NCBI GenBank assembly: GCA_027624335.1
Contig: JAQBWV010000016.1
Coordinates: 1-47,206, forward strand
DNA length: 47,206 bases
From: Planctomycetota bacterium
Lineage (GTDB): Bacteria > Planctomycetota > Planctomycetia > Planctomycetales > Planctomycetaceae
Direction of reading: 5' to 3'
Within the stretch, counting starts at the first letter, position 1, and every line of letters begins with the position of its first letter. The notes under the pieces were generated by a model, which saw only the letters and a program-made list of their open reading frames with translations, did no database searches and had not been told where the DNA came from. Made by a program: the position numbers and the translations under genes. Below are positions 8,890 to 17,610 of this stretch, in pieces.

Positions 8890-10299
8890 ATGTCCCGCTC
8901 AGACGATACTGACAGGTCTCGGATCCGAAATGCACCTCGCGGCTTTACCGGGACGCTCGCGGCTCTGGGACCGGGACTGGTTGTCATCGGTTCGGTGATG
9001 GGATCGGGCGAGCTGATCAACACGCCTCACCAGGCGGCGAAATTTGGTTTCGTGCTGTTGTGGGCGGTCATTCTCTCGTGCGTCATCAAGTATTTTCTGC
9101 AGATCGAAATTGGACGATTCACGCTTGCTCATCAATGCACGCCGTTCGAAGCATTTTCGACGCTGCCGTTTCCGAAGTTCCGGAACGCGTCGTGGATCGG
9201 ACTGGCCTATATGGGCGTGTCCCTTCCGACGTCACTCGCCTTTGCCGGAATGATCGGGGCGACAGCCGGAATGATGCACTCGCTGATGCCGCTTTCAGCC
9301 GACCCTGGAACTTCCAACACGATCTGGATCTGGATCCTCGCGGTACTCACGTGGGCGATCCTGTGGCGCGGCGTTTATGTGGAAATGGAAAAACTGATCA
9401 TGGTTTTGGTGCTCGGATTCAGCGTCTCCGTCGTCGTCGGGATGTTTCTGATTCAGGGCACCGAGTTTCACATCAGCATGAGCGACCTTGCGACGGGAAT
9501 GACGTTCTCGCTTGGCGAAGACGGACGGCTGGCTGCGTTTGCCGTGATCAGTTTGATGGGTGCCCTCGGCGCGACGGCCAACGAACTCTTCATGTACCCG
9601 TACTGGATCCTTGAGAAAGGATATGCCGACTTCACCGGCCCGCCGGAATCCGAAGGCTGGCAACAGCGAACTCGCGGCTGGATTCGGATCATTCAGATCG
9701 ATGTGGGCATCGCAACATTCCTGACAACAATCATCACCGCCGCCTATTTCCTGATGGGAGCAGCAGTGCTGCACCGCCAGGGAATCGAGGTCCAGGGCAC
9801 CGGCGTCGTTGACGAGCTCTCGCACATGTTCACGGACTCGTACGGTTCGTGGTCGCGAGGTCTGTTCCTGATCGGCGCTTTCTGCACGCTGTTCTCAACG
9901 CTGATCGTCGGCATCGCCGCCTTCGCCAGAATGTGGGGCGACATGTTCGTCTGCCTGGGCACGATAGCGAAGGATGACTCAGTACGAGTCCGGAAATGCC
10001 ATAGGATCGCCGAGGCCACCTATCTGATCATGATCCCGGTCATCGCCATTTACGGAGAGATCGTTTCAAAAGCACTGTTCGGAACCGACAAAATCGGCCC
10101 TGCCACTCTGGTCATCGCCGGTCAGTACGTTTCGGGCCTGTTCTGCACACCGCTCCTGATCTTCGCCATTTGCTGGCTGGCCTTCCGCACCGACAAACGC
10201 GTCCGCATGGGCACCACATCAGCGATCTGTCTGGTCGTTTCAGTCATCGCCATCACCGTCTGCATCCTGATCTCAACCCTGATGAACCTGCTGGGCTGA
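8890..10299 (+). CDS. Divergent Nramp-family transporter
   Basis: The protein has 469 residues with about 11 membrane helices and begins at ATG 8890 after AGGAAAA. Helix 1 (LGPGLVVIGSVMGSGELINT) and the following KFGFVLLWAV match Nramp helix 1-2 layout. However, the metal-binding D-P-G-N is replaced by G-S-G-E at 38-41. In helix 6 the usual M-P-H is replaced by A-N-E-L (230-233), followed by YPYWILEKGYADFTGP. Canonical Nramp proteins import Mn2+, Fe2+ and similar ions using those residues, so the cargo here may differ. A second protein with the same substitutions is encoded at 31879-33666. It is the last gene of a plus-strand group and is convergent with the Rieske-SufT gene. Confidence 0.85.
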   Translation: MSRSDDTDRSRIRNAPRGFTGTLAALGPGLVVIGSVMGSGELINTPHQAAKFGFVLLWAVILSCVIKYFLQIEIGRFTLAHQCTPFEAFSTLPFPKFRNASWIGLAYMGVSLPTSLAFAGMIGATAGMMHSLMPLSADPGTSNTIWIWILAVLTWAILWRGVYVEMEKLIMVLVLGFSVSVVVGMFLIQGTEFHISMSDLATGMTFSLGEDGRLAAFAVISLMGALGATANELFMYPYWILEKGYADFTGPPESEGWQQRTRGWIRIIQIDVGIATFLTTIITAAYFLMGAAVLHRQGIEVQGTGVVDELSHMFTDSYGSWSRGLFLIGAFCTLFSTLIVGIAAFARMWGDMFVCLGTIAKDDSVRVRKCHRIAEATYLIMIPVIAIYGEIVSKALFGTDKIGPATLVIAGQYVSGLFCTPLLIFAICWLAFRTDKRVRMGTTSAICLVVSVIAITVCILISTLMNLLG

Positions 10300-10330
10300 G
10301 CATTGAGATTCAGGCGGGGAAACTCCCGTA

Positions 10331-10370
10331 CCGGAAGGAACCGTCCGGCAAGGACCGTGCCGCGTTCCGG
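10331..10370. terminator. Nested hairpin between convergent genes, possible terminator
   Basis: Six-base arms CCGGAA (10331-10336) and TTCCGG (10365-10370) enclose a second short stem CGGC/GCCG. It lies between the ends of the Nramp-like gene (10299) and the oppositely oriented Rieske-SufT gene (10395). There is no T run, so a classical intrinsic terminator is not certain. Confidence 0.35.
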
Positions 10371-10394
10371 CAATTTCGACGAGCGGCAGTCGGC

Positions 10395-11150
10395 CTAAAA
10401 GATTCCCAGGTGATCGCGAGCTTCGTCTGTCATCCGCTCAGGCGACCAGGGTGGCGTCATGACCAGCTTGATCTCAGCTTCTTCGACATCCCTCAAGCGT
10501 TCAAGAGACATCTTTGCCTGCTGCACGATCTGCGGGCCAGCGGGACAAGCCGGGCTTGTCAGCGTCATGTCGATGTAGGCGTTCTTCCCGTCATGATTCA
10601 CCGAATAGACAAGTCCGAGATCGACAATGTTGATCATCAGCTCGGGGTCAATCACCGTGCGGAGCGCTTCGATCATCTTTTCATCGATCGACTTGCTCTC
10701 GTCGTTTTCATCTTCGGATGACTCTGAAACATCCAAGGCCACAGGCTCGCCGTCGGTTGGAATTGACTTTGGAGCAGCCGGAGCAGCCACAACCGTGTTT
10801 GCCGCAGTCGGATGATTGCAGCTGGTGACTTCGCCGGATAAAGGACGCAGAAATATCGCCCCGTTCTCGATCTTGACGTCGTACACCTGAATCGACTCGG
10901 TCGCCGGCATGCAGAGTGGCTTTCCGGTCTTGAGATCAAACTTCGCGCCGTGACGCTCACAGACGATCGCCCCGTCTGCGATCGGACCATCTGTCAGAGG
11001 CTGCCCGTCGTGACTGCAGACGTCCTCGATGGCCGCGTAACAGCCATCGTCCTTCTGAACCAGAAGCACCGGCACATCATCCACGAATACGGACAGACGC
11101 TGCCCAGGCTCGATTTCACCAACTGACGCAACCTGCTCGTAGTCTGACAT
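10395..11150 (-). CDS. Rieske ferredoxin-SufT (DUF59/MIP18) fusion
   Basis: The protein has 251 residues from ATG 11150 with GGGA 6 nt ahead. Residues 1-105 form a Rieske-type [2Fe-2S] ferredoxin with C45-S-H47 and C64-E-R-H67 (biphenyl dioxygenase ferredoxin-like spacing). Residues 106-155 are an Ala/Pro then Ser/Asp/Glu-rich linker. Residues 156-251 are a DUF59 domain with D-P-E at 168-170, the hallmark Cys 202 in LTSPACP, and TPPWSPERM near the end. DUF59/SufT proteins help mature Fe-S proteins. The fusion to a Rieske ferredoxin suggests electron supply or a built-in cluster for that work. It is the last gene of the suf region, 166 bp after sufD. Confidence 0.9.
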   Translation of the reverse strand: MSDYEQVASVGEIEPGQRLSVFVDDVPVLLVQKDDGCYAAIEDVCSHDGQPLTDGPIADGAIVCERHGAKFDLKTGKPLCMPATESIQVYDVKIENGAIFLRPLSGEVTSCNHPTAANTVVAAPAAPKSIPTDGEPVALDVSESSEDENDESKSIDEKMIEALRTVIDPELMINIVDLGLVYSVNHDGKNAYIDMTLTSPACPAGPQIVQQAKMSLERLRDVEEAEIKLVMTPPWSPERMTDEARDHLGIF

Positions 11151-11316
11151 GATTTTCCCATCCGCTCCGAAGGAAGTTGCAACTCGAGGCCCGCCGCATT
11201 CCGCAACGACCGGAAGTCGCTAGAGCCCTCGTAGTTCCTGCCTCGCTGAGATGAGGCTTTGCGTCGCGTTTCCTGTTGAGGGCTTGGTCAGGCACAGCCT
11301 GACCTGCAATCTGCAA

Positions 11317-12645
11317 TCACTCGCCGATACCAAGTTTCCGCTCGACCGCCTTATCCAGTGTGTCGCGCACCAGCTCGACGGGAATCCGATCGGTCACCGT
11401 CTGGAAGAAACCCTGGACGATCATGTGCATCGCTTCGTACCTGGTCAGACCACGACACATGGCATAGAAGACCTGCTCGACATCAACCCGTCCGGCCGTC
11501 GCTCCGTGAGTACATCGCACATCGTCGGCCTCAATTTCCAGGCCGGGAATGGCATCACAGCGAGCCGTTGAAGACAGCAGCAACGAATCATTCCGCTGAT
11601 AGCCATCTGTCTGCTGGGCTTCCTTGTCGACCTTGATCATCCCTCGCCAGACACAGCGTGCCTTGTCGCGAAGAACGTCCTTGTAAAGCAGGTCCGAACG
11701 CGTATCCGGAGCGTGATGCGACTGCTGAGTGTAGTAACTGAGCACCTGCCGATCCGTCGCAAAAGTTACGCCGTTAACCTGACCTTCGGCACCGCGGCCG
11801 TCGAGGTGTACGTCCTGGTGAATATGAGCGAGCTTTGCTCCCAGACCGCCGACCGTCCATTGCAGCGAACCATTGGCGCCGACTCGTCCGGACTGATGAG
11901 CAAAATGCCAGGTTTTTCCATTCCAGTTTTGAAGCTGGACATATCGCAGTCGAGCGTTCCTGCCGACCAGCAACTCAACCGCTCCGACGTGCAGACCGGC
12001 AGCATCTTCTGTGGCCGACGACGTTTCTTCCAGAAGCGTCGCCTCGGCGTCGTCTTCGAGAATGACCAGCGTGTGACTGAAGTCGGCCGCCCCGTCCTGA
12101 GCAAGTCCGATCAGACTGTAAAGCGGCTCGTCAATGGTCACTCCGGACGGAACATAAAGAACCGTTCCGCCAGTCCAGAAAGCGGCGTGCCAGGCAGAGA
12201 ACCGGTCTGTCCCGGCCTGGACAGCTCGTGTCGCGAAGTGTGGTTGCAACGAATCACCGTGCTCACGCATCATCGTCGCCAGATCGCCGAACAGCACGCC
12301 TCGCGCCTTCAGCTCCTCGGAAACCGAACCGCGTGCATAGTGGCCATCGACGTGGACGACCGAGCCGGCAAAGTCCGCTCGATCCAACATCAGTGTGCCG
12401 AGATTGCCCGCATTAAATGAGTCGTCACGCAACTGAAATTTTCCGGGACGAAACGCCCGCAGATCGACACGTTTCCACTCTTCCTGGTCAAGCGGCTCAG
12501 CCAGTTTCTGCTGGTAAAGCTCGAACGCTTCGCGTCTTCCTTCAGTCACCCATGCGGGTTCATCGCGGGTCTGCAGAAACGCCTCAAAGACTTCAGGGGA
12601 AAAACCCGGAGTGAGGGACGAGTTGGGAATCGATGCAGTGCTCAT
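11317..12645 (-). CDS. sufD: SufD, Fe-S cluster scaffold subunit
   Basis: The protein has 442 residues. The C-terminal core carries the SufB/SufD family signature: PGLEIEADDVRCTHGATAG, then VDVEQVFYAMCRGLTRYEA. It lacks the SufB-type N-terminal extension, and it follows sufB on the same strand, which supports SufD rather than a second SufB. Conserved ligand candidates Cys and His are present in the RCTHGA segment. SufD pairs with SufB and SufC in the cytoplasm to assemble Fe-S clusters and is linked to iron delivery. It lies 116 bp downstream of sufB. The ribosome site before ATG 12645 is weak. Confidence 0.93.
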   Translation of the reverse strand: MSTASIPNSSLTPGFSPEVFEAFLQTRDEPAWVTEGRREAFELYQQKLAEPLDQEEWKRVDLRAFRPGKFQLRDDSFNAGNLGTLMLDRADFAGSVVHVDGHYARGSVSEELKARGVLFGDLATMMREHGDSLQPHFATRAVQAGTDRFSAWHAAFWTGGTVLYVPSGVTIDEPLYSLIGLAQDGAADFSHTLVILEDDAEATLLEETSSATEDAAGLHVGAVELLVGRNARLRYVQLQNWNGKTWHFAHQSGRVGANGSLQWTVGGLGAKLAHIHQDVHLDGRGAEGQVNGVTFATDRQVLSYYTQQSHHAPDTRSDLLYKDVLRDKARCVWRGMIKVDKEAQQTDGYQRNDSLLLSSTARCDAIPGLEIEADDVRCTHGATAGRVDVEQVFYAMCRGLTRYEAMHMIVQGFFQTVTDRIPVELVRDTLDKAVERKLGIGE

Positions 12646-12761
12646 ATCAGTAAATGCAATCTCGAAAAAGCGACGTTACAGCGATCAGATTCTGATCATT
12701 GTCCAGAATCCGTTCTGAGGTCAAAACTCGCCTGGTCTGCCGTCACAGACCGACCAGTCGA

Positions 12762-14177
12762 TCAACCGACGCTGCCTTCCATCTGGAGTTCGATCAGCTT
12801 GTTCATCTCGACGGCGTATTCCATCGGCAGTTCTTTGACGAGCGGCTCGATGAAACCAGTCACGATCATGGCTGACGCTTCCGCCTCGGTCAGTCCGCGA
12901 CTCATCAGGTAGAAGAGTTGCTCTTCGGCAATCTTCGACACGCTGGCTTCGTGCTCGATCGTGACATCGTCTTCTTCGACTTCGATGTACGGGTACGTAT
13001 CACTGCGACTTGCTGAGTCAAGAATCAACGCGTCGCAAACCACGCTGGTCTTACAATTGGTAGCCCCTTTGACGACCTTCGCCAGTCCGCGGTAACTCGA
13101 ACGTCCGCCGCCCTTGGAGATACTCTTGGAGATCACCCGGCTCGACGTGTTGGGTGCACAATGCACCATCTTGGCTCCCGCGTCCTGATGCTGCCCCTTG
13201 TTCGCAAACGCGATCGAAAGCGTTTCTCCTCGAGCACCCGGCTCCATCAGATAGATGGCCGGATACTTCATCGTGATCTTCGAACCGAGGTTGCCATCAA
13301 CCCACTCCATCAGCGAGTCGCCGTAAGCCATCGCTCGCTTGGTAACGAGGTTGTAGACGTTGTTGGCCCAGTTCTGGATCGTCGTGTAACGGAATCGCCC
13401 TTTTCGCTTCACGACGATTTCGACGACTGCCGAATGCAGACTCTCCGCGCTCCAACTCGGAGCCGTACAGCCTTCGACATAGTGCGCCGAAGCACCTTCG
13501 TCGACGATGATCAGAGTTCGTTCGAACTGCCCCATGTTTTCGGAGTTGATGCGGAAATAGGCCTGCAGCGGAAACTCGATATGCACGCCTGGGGGAACGT
13601 ATATGAATGATCCACCCGACCAGACAGCTGAATTCAACGCGGCGAACTTGTTGTCGGCCGACGGGATGATCGTCCCGAAATACTCGCGGAACAGATCCGG
13701 ATGGTCCCGTAAAGCGGAATCCGTATCCGTAAAGAGGACGCCCTGCCTGGCGAGGTCTTCCTGCAGGCTTCCGTAGACGACTTCTGATTCGTACTGAGCC
13801 TTCACGCCAGCGAGGTACTGCTTTTCCGCTTCGGGAATGCCCAGTCGGTCGTAGGTCTTGCGGATCTCTTCCGGAACGTCGTCCCAGCTCTTTTCCTGCC
13901 GATCCGAAGCCTTCATGTAGTAGTAGATATTCTGAAAATCGATCTGATCGAGATCGCCGCCCCACTGTGGCATAGGTCGAGCAAAGAAAATGTCGAGCGA
14001 CTTGAGACGGAAGTCGAGCATCCATTGAGGCTCGTTCTTCATCGCCGAGATTTGACGAACAATTTCGTGATCCAGGCCCTTACGACTTTTGAACGTGTAG
14101 TTGTCAGTCGAATCGTGAAACCCGTACTGGTAATCACCAATTGTCGGTTCCGCTTTTGAAGGGGTTTCTGTCGACAT
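12762..14177 (-). CDS. sufB: SufB, Fe-S cluster scaffold subunit
   Basis: The protein has 471 residues, the usual length for SufB, and starts at ATG 14177 with AGGAG 7 nt upstream. Recognisable family blocks are [20 protein letters not shown] near the N-terminus, the [17 protein letters not shown] strand, [16 protein letters not shown] with the conserved Cys, and the C-terminal [18 protein letters not shown] followed by [14 protein letters not shown]. SufB is the scaffold on which the SufBC2D complex builds [4Fe-4S] or [2Fe-2S] clusters. Its neighbours sufC (78 bp upstream) and sufD complete the complex. Confidence 0.97.
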   Translation of the reverse strand: MSTETPSKAEPTIGDYQYGFHDSTDNYTFKSRKGLDHEIVRQISAMKNEPQWMLDFRLKSLDIFFARPMPQWGGDLDQIDFQNIYYYMKASDRQEKSWDDVPEEIRKTYDRLGIPEAEKQYLAGVKAQYESEVVYGSLQEDLARQGVLFTDTDSALRDHPDLFREYFGTIIPSADNKFAALNSAVWSGGSFIYVPPGVHIEFPLQAYFRINSENMGQFERTLIIVDEGASAHYVEGCTAPSWSAESLHSAVVEIVVKRKGRFRYTTIQNWANNVYNLVTKRAMAYGDSLMEWVDGNLGSKITMKYPAIYLMEPGARGETLSIAFANKGQHQDAGAKMVHCAPNTSSRVISKSISKGGGRSSYRGLAKVVKGATNCKTSVVCDALILDSASRSDTYPYIEVEEDDVTIEHEASVSKIAEEQLFYLMSRGLTEAEASAMIVTGFIEPLVKELPMEYAVEMNKLIELQMEGSVG

Positions 14178-14255
14178 CTTTTATCTCCTGATAAGGAGTA
14201 CCGGTCAGACTCAGCCTGACCAAACTTTGTATGACAATGTGAATCAGCATCTGGC

Positions 14256-15071
14256 CTACACGCTGGCCAACGATTTTTCCTGCTCGGTCAACTCTTCCGC
14301 CGCTTCTTCCGGATGCCGTTCGCGAACTGTGGCATAGCCGTTGGCATGAAGTTCTGCGGCGAGGCTGGCGTCGCCGGTTTCAACAATTCTTCCAGCAAGC
14401 ATTACGTGCGTAAACTGCGGCTTGTTGAATTCGAGCAGTCGTTCGTGGTGAGTAATGATCAGCACGCCCATCTCTGGACCTGACAAGCGATTTACTCCTT
14501 CGCTGACCACCTTCACCGCGTCGCTGTCGAGGCCGCTGTCTGTTTCGTCGAGGATGGCGAATTTCGGCTTCAGCATGGCCATCTGCAGAATTTCCATGCG
14601 TTTTTTTTCACCGCCGGAAAACCCGTCATTGAGATACCGCCGAGCAAACTCCGTATCCATTCCCAGCTCGGTCATCCGTTCCTTGAGTTCAGTGCGGAAC
14701 TCACGCATCGGCATCAGGTTCTCGCCTTCCTTACGTTCCGGGTCACGACGATTGGTTACGGCATGCCGCAGGAAATCAGCGACACGAACACCAGGAATAG
14801 TGACCGGATACTGGAACGCCAGAAACATCCCGAGACGTGCCCGTTCGTTGGCATCGAGGCCTGTAACGTCAGTTCCATCGATCTCAATCGAACCGCCAGT
14901 GATCTCGTACTTCGGATGTCCCGCAAGAGCGTAAGCGAGGGTGCTCTTTCCTGAACCGTTGGGACCCATCAGCGCGTGAACCTCGCCGGCCTTAATCTCC
15001 AGGTTGACGCCCTTCAGAATGGGTTTACTTTCAACGGAGACCTGCAGGTCGATAATTCCAAGTGTAGCCAT
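14256..15071 (-). CDS. sufC: SufC, Fe-S assembly ATPase
   Basis: The protein has 271 residues with an ABC-ATPase layout: Walker A GPNGSGKS at 36-43, Q-loop in AFQYPVTIPG, signature FSGGEKKRMEILQM from 151, Walker B ending LDETDSGLD (174-182) and the switch His in ITHHERLL. The FSGGEKKR and LDETDSGLD forms are typical of SufC. It drives conformational change in SufB-SufD during cluster assembly. It is the first gene of a compact sufCBD unit, with 251 bp of non-coding DNA upstream before nuoB, where a separate promoter could lie. The C-terminus has about 20 extra polar residues. Confidence 0.97.
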   Translation of the reverse strand: MATLGIIDLQVSVESKPILKGVNLEIKAGEVHALMGPNGSGKSTLAYALAGHPKYEITGGSIEIDGTDVTGLDANERARLGMFLAFQYPVTIPGVRVADFLRHAVTNRRDPERKEGENLMPMREFRTELKERMTELGMDTEFARRYLNDGFSGGEKKRMEILQMAMLKPKFAILDETDSGLDSDAVKVVSEGVNRLSGPEMGVLIITHHERLLEFNKPQFTHVMLAGRIVETGDASLAAELHANGYATVRERHPEEAAEELTEQEKSLASV

Positions 15072-15322
15072 GCCGTATCACTGCCTGTTCATCTCTGGAA
15101 CGATTCACCGAATTCGCAATGTCACATCCGATCCGTAACGGAGCAGCGCGATACTGAATCCGATTCCTCACTTTCCTGTAAAAAAAGCTCGGCGACGGTC
15201 TTCCGTGATGCATCCTTCCGAGATGCATCGCCGCACGAAAAAGGACGTCGTCGTGTATTCCGTATCAATCAGCTCGAATTCAGCCAGTTCCAGCCTGCAT
15301 GCCGGTCCGAAGTAGTCTCAAG

Positions 15323-15883
15323 TTACACATCAAGTGCCGCAGGAATTTCAGGAATCGCAGCAACGCCCTGCTGAAGTGGTACTGGAACCGTCTGAATGGC
15401 GTTTCGACCCAGTTTGAGAGACTTGATTTTGTCCTGAATTCGCATAATGCCTTCCAGAAGTGCTTCCGGACGCGGAGGACAACCTGGAACATACACGTCG
15501 ACCGGAACAACCAGGTCGACACCTTTGACCACGTGATAACCGTGTTTGAAGTAAGGTCCGCCGCCCACCGTGCAGGCCCCCATGGCGATGACATATTTCG
15601 GATCAGGCATCTGCTCATAAAGCCGTCGAACCCGGCTCGCCATCTTGAACGTCACCGTACCGGCAACAATCATCAGGTCTGCCTGACGAGGACTGGCACG
15701 AAACGCTCCGGCACCAAATCGGTCAAGGTCATATCGACTTGCACCGGTGGCCATCATTTCGATTGCACAGCAGGCAAGACCGAATGTCATTGGCCACACA
15801 CTGGACTCTCTGGCCCAGTTCATGCCCTGCTCGAGTGTCGACAGCACAACGTTTTCTTCGAATCGTCCTTCAATCCACGTCAT
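15323..15883 (-). CDS. nuoB: NuoB-type NADH-quinone oxidoreductase subunit B
   Basis: The protein has 186 residues with ATG 15883 preceded by GAGAAG. It shows the four cysteines that hold cluster N2 of complex I: C38-C39 in [11 protein letters not shown]104 in [11 protein letters not shown] and C135 in [14 protein letters not shown]. It also has the [10 protein letters not shown] segment typical of the membrane-facing face. NuoB normally sits in a large nuo operon next to nuoA and nuoC; here none is visible and the gene stands between a SufR-like regulator and sufC. It could be the only NuoB of a scattered complex I or a second copy. The gaps on both sides are about 250 bp. Confidence 0.92.
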   Translation of the reverse strand: MTWIEGRFEENVVLSTLEQGMNWARESSVWPMTFGLACCAIEMMATGASRYDLDRFGAGAFRASPRQADLMIVAGTVTFKMASRVRRLYEQMPDPKYVIAMGACTVGGGPYFKHGYHVVKGVDLVVPVDVYVPGCPPRPEALLEGIMRIQDKIKSLKLGRNAIQTVPVPLQQGVAAIPEIPAALDV

Positions 15884-16145
15884 GTCTTCTCGCCTGTCTC
15901 TGAATTCCCTTGAACATCCGACCCGATTCGCCAGTTCGCGCCACGGCTTTCTGCTGGCACTTTCGCCGCTTCAGAACGGGATGTTCTTCTGTTGATTACC
16001 AGAAGTCTGCCTCACCAGCAGACAGTCACGGTCGGAAACGATAACGCCCCTCGTCCGCCTTTCAACCACCACAACAGTCTGACTTTACCGCATTCTCTGA
16101 GTTGAAAACGTCTTCCCTTCAATGGAGACCGTGTCCCACATCGAC

Positions 16146-16787
16146 TCACTTTTCCGACTCGCTGGCCGTCAGTTCCTGCACGTGGAACTCGCAGAACGAG
16201 TGTCCGTCCAGACAACACTGAGTCAGCGAAACTTCCGCATTCAGAATTCGGCTGTAAACGTCCGCTTCCATTTCGCAGATGGAAGGGTCGGTCGATGCCA
16301 GGTCCTGATACGGACAACTGTTTTCTCTGAGGACCGGCAACTCTCCGTCCCCGATTTCAACATCATACCCGTGACTGGACAGCTCCTGCTGCAGCTGCAC
16401 CATTCGGTCGCGAATCGGAATTTCCGAAGTCACACGGCCATACTGTTGCACAAATTCGTCCTGAACATGCCGCAAAACCGTATTTCTGATAGCGTCGTCC
16501 TCGATCCGGTGAATCGATCGCCACAGAATTAAAGCGAGATCGCGATAATTCTCTCCGAGATGCCGCAGCCCCTCGTCACTGACTCGAAACACATGATGAG
16601 GCCGACCGCGACCGGCCCTGACCACTTCGTGAATCACCAGCCCCTGAGCTTCAAGACGCCCCAGTCGTTGTCGAACCGCAGTCGCCGTTACACCGACAGC
16701 ATCACAAATCTCCTGAATCGTTCCTCCACACATACGGTGAAGTTGTTCAAGAAAGTTCTGATCATTGGGATCGATCGCGACACGCAT
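16146..16787 (-). CDS. SufR-like winged-helix regulator with C-terminal cysteine cluster
   Basis: The protein has 213 residues. The N-terminal 75 residues form a MarR/ArsR-like winged helix (TIQEICDAVGVTATAVRQRL as recognition region, then a wing at RAGRGRPHHVFRVS). The C-terminal part has C158-P-Y, C171, C191-C192 and C199, with a 12-residue gap between the first two. Cyanobacterial and actinobacterial SufR repressors have a similar winged helix and Cys ligands for a [4Fe-4S] cluster, and they repress suf genes when clusters are plentiful. Its place at the head of the suf region fits this role. The match to SufR by cysteine spacing is only partial, so the symbol is left open. Confidence 0.82.
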   Translation of the reverse strand: MRVAIDPNDQNFLEQLHRMCGGTIQEICDAVGVTATAVRQRLGRLEAQGLVIHEVVRAGRGRPHHVFRVSDEGLRHLGENYRDLALILWRSIHRIEDDAIRNTVLRHVQDEFVQQYGRVTSEIPIRDRMVQLQQELSSHGYDVEIGDGELPVLRENSCPYQDLASTDPSICEMEADVYSRILNAEVSLTQCCLDGHSFCEFHVQELTASESEK

Positions 16788-16845
16788 GCGAACTACCGAG
16801 ACAGAATGGGAATCTGGAGAACGGAGAACTCAGCAAACGAGGCTG

Positions 16846-16874
16846 ATACTAGATGCGCTCGCCATTTTTGACAA
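16846..16874 (-). promoter_or_regulatory. Candidate sigma-70 promoter of the sufR-like gene
   Basis: On the minus strand a -35 box TTGTCA (16869-16874) and a -10 box TAGTAT (16846-16851) are separated by exactly 17 bp. They match the consensus at five and four of six positions. The predicted start lies about 50 nt before the ATG at 16787. An AT-rich stretch just upstream might hold an operator, but no clear SufR box was found. Confidence 0.5.
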
Positions 16875-16985
16875 CCAAAACTGATTAAATTGTGAGAAAT
16901 GAGAATCGTGCTGCCTGAAACGAGCTCGCGGTTGCTTCGCGAGAGGACTACAGCCGCAGCAAACCAGCGTCTATGTAAGAGAGAT

Positions 16986-17051
16986 GAACCACGAGATAAG
17001 CGAAATACACGAAAGGATTTGTTTTCATGTCTTTCGAGCATTTCGTGGTTC
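16986..17051. repeat. Palindromic intergenic element (GAACCACGA ... TCGTGGTTC)
   Basis: Perfect 9-bp arms at 16986-16994 and 17043-17051 flank a core with further imperfect complementarity (CGAAATACACGAAAGG against CTTTCGAGCATTTCG). The element lies just past the end of the GNAT gene (17074, minus strand). It may fold in the transcript and act as a terminator or belong to a dispersed repeat family. The wording resembles CGTGGTTC-type intergenic repeats seen in many bacterial genomes; this is from memory, not a search. Confidence 0.55.
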
Positions 17052-17073
17052 AAAACTTTCCGAGCAACTCGGA

Positions 17074-17493
17074 TCATTCGCTGGTGGTGATGAAGAGGGC
17101 TTTTTTCTCGCCGGGCAGCGTAAAGTCAAAACCACAGCCCCGGAAAAACACCTCTGAGGATGTGATCGCCATGACTTCCAGTACGTCGCGTTTGCGAGCA
17201 CGCTCGACACACTCGGCAACGAGTTGCCTGCCGACGCCTTTCCCTTGAAATTCGGGCTCGACGGCCAGACTGCGGATCTCAGCCAGCTTGCGTGAGTAGA
17301 TCTCAAGGGCGACAAATCCGATCAGCCTGCCGTCGATTTCCGCGATAAATCCGTTGTAGACAAGCTCATCCAGCTCGTCCTCAGTTCGAGGAAGAATCCG
17401 TCCCTCTGAGACGAATGGCTGAATGAACCTGGCGATTCGCGGAAGGTCTTCCCGGACAACGGGGCGAACCTGCACGGACTGCAATTCTGACAT
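17074..17493 (-). CDS. GNAT-family N-acetyltransferase
   Basis: The protein has 139 residues from ATG 17493 (MSELQSVQVRPVVREDLPRI); the longer frame to 17571 would run into the divergent flavoprotein promoter region. The GNAT acetyl-CoA loop is clear: IRSLAVEPEFQGKGVGRQLV, with Q-x-x-G-x-G. The N-terminal half (GRILPRTEDELDELV...GFIAEIDGRLIGFVALEI) resembles the acetyltransferase domain of ArgA-like N-acetylglutamate synthases. It could act in arginine synthesis or on another amine; no arg genes are nearby. It is divergent from the flavoprotein gene at 17611, leaving 117 bp for two promoters. Confidence 0.85.
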   Translation of the reverse strand: MSELQSVQVRPVVREDLPRIARFIQPFVSEGRILPRTEDELDELVYNGFIAEIDGRLIGFVALEIYSRKLAEIRSLAVEPEFQGKGVGRQLVAECVERARKRDVLEVMAITSSEVFFRGCGFDFTLPGEKKALFITTSE

Positions 17494-17610
17494 TGCGGAA
17501 TGCTTCGACTGGACAAGCGACGGAAGAAGGCGGCGATCAGCGTGGCCGATCAACCGATGGGCGACCATCATACTCCGTGGTTTCCTCTGTGCTATCCCCG
17601 TGGGTCGATA

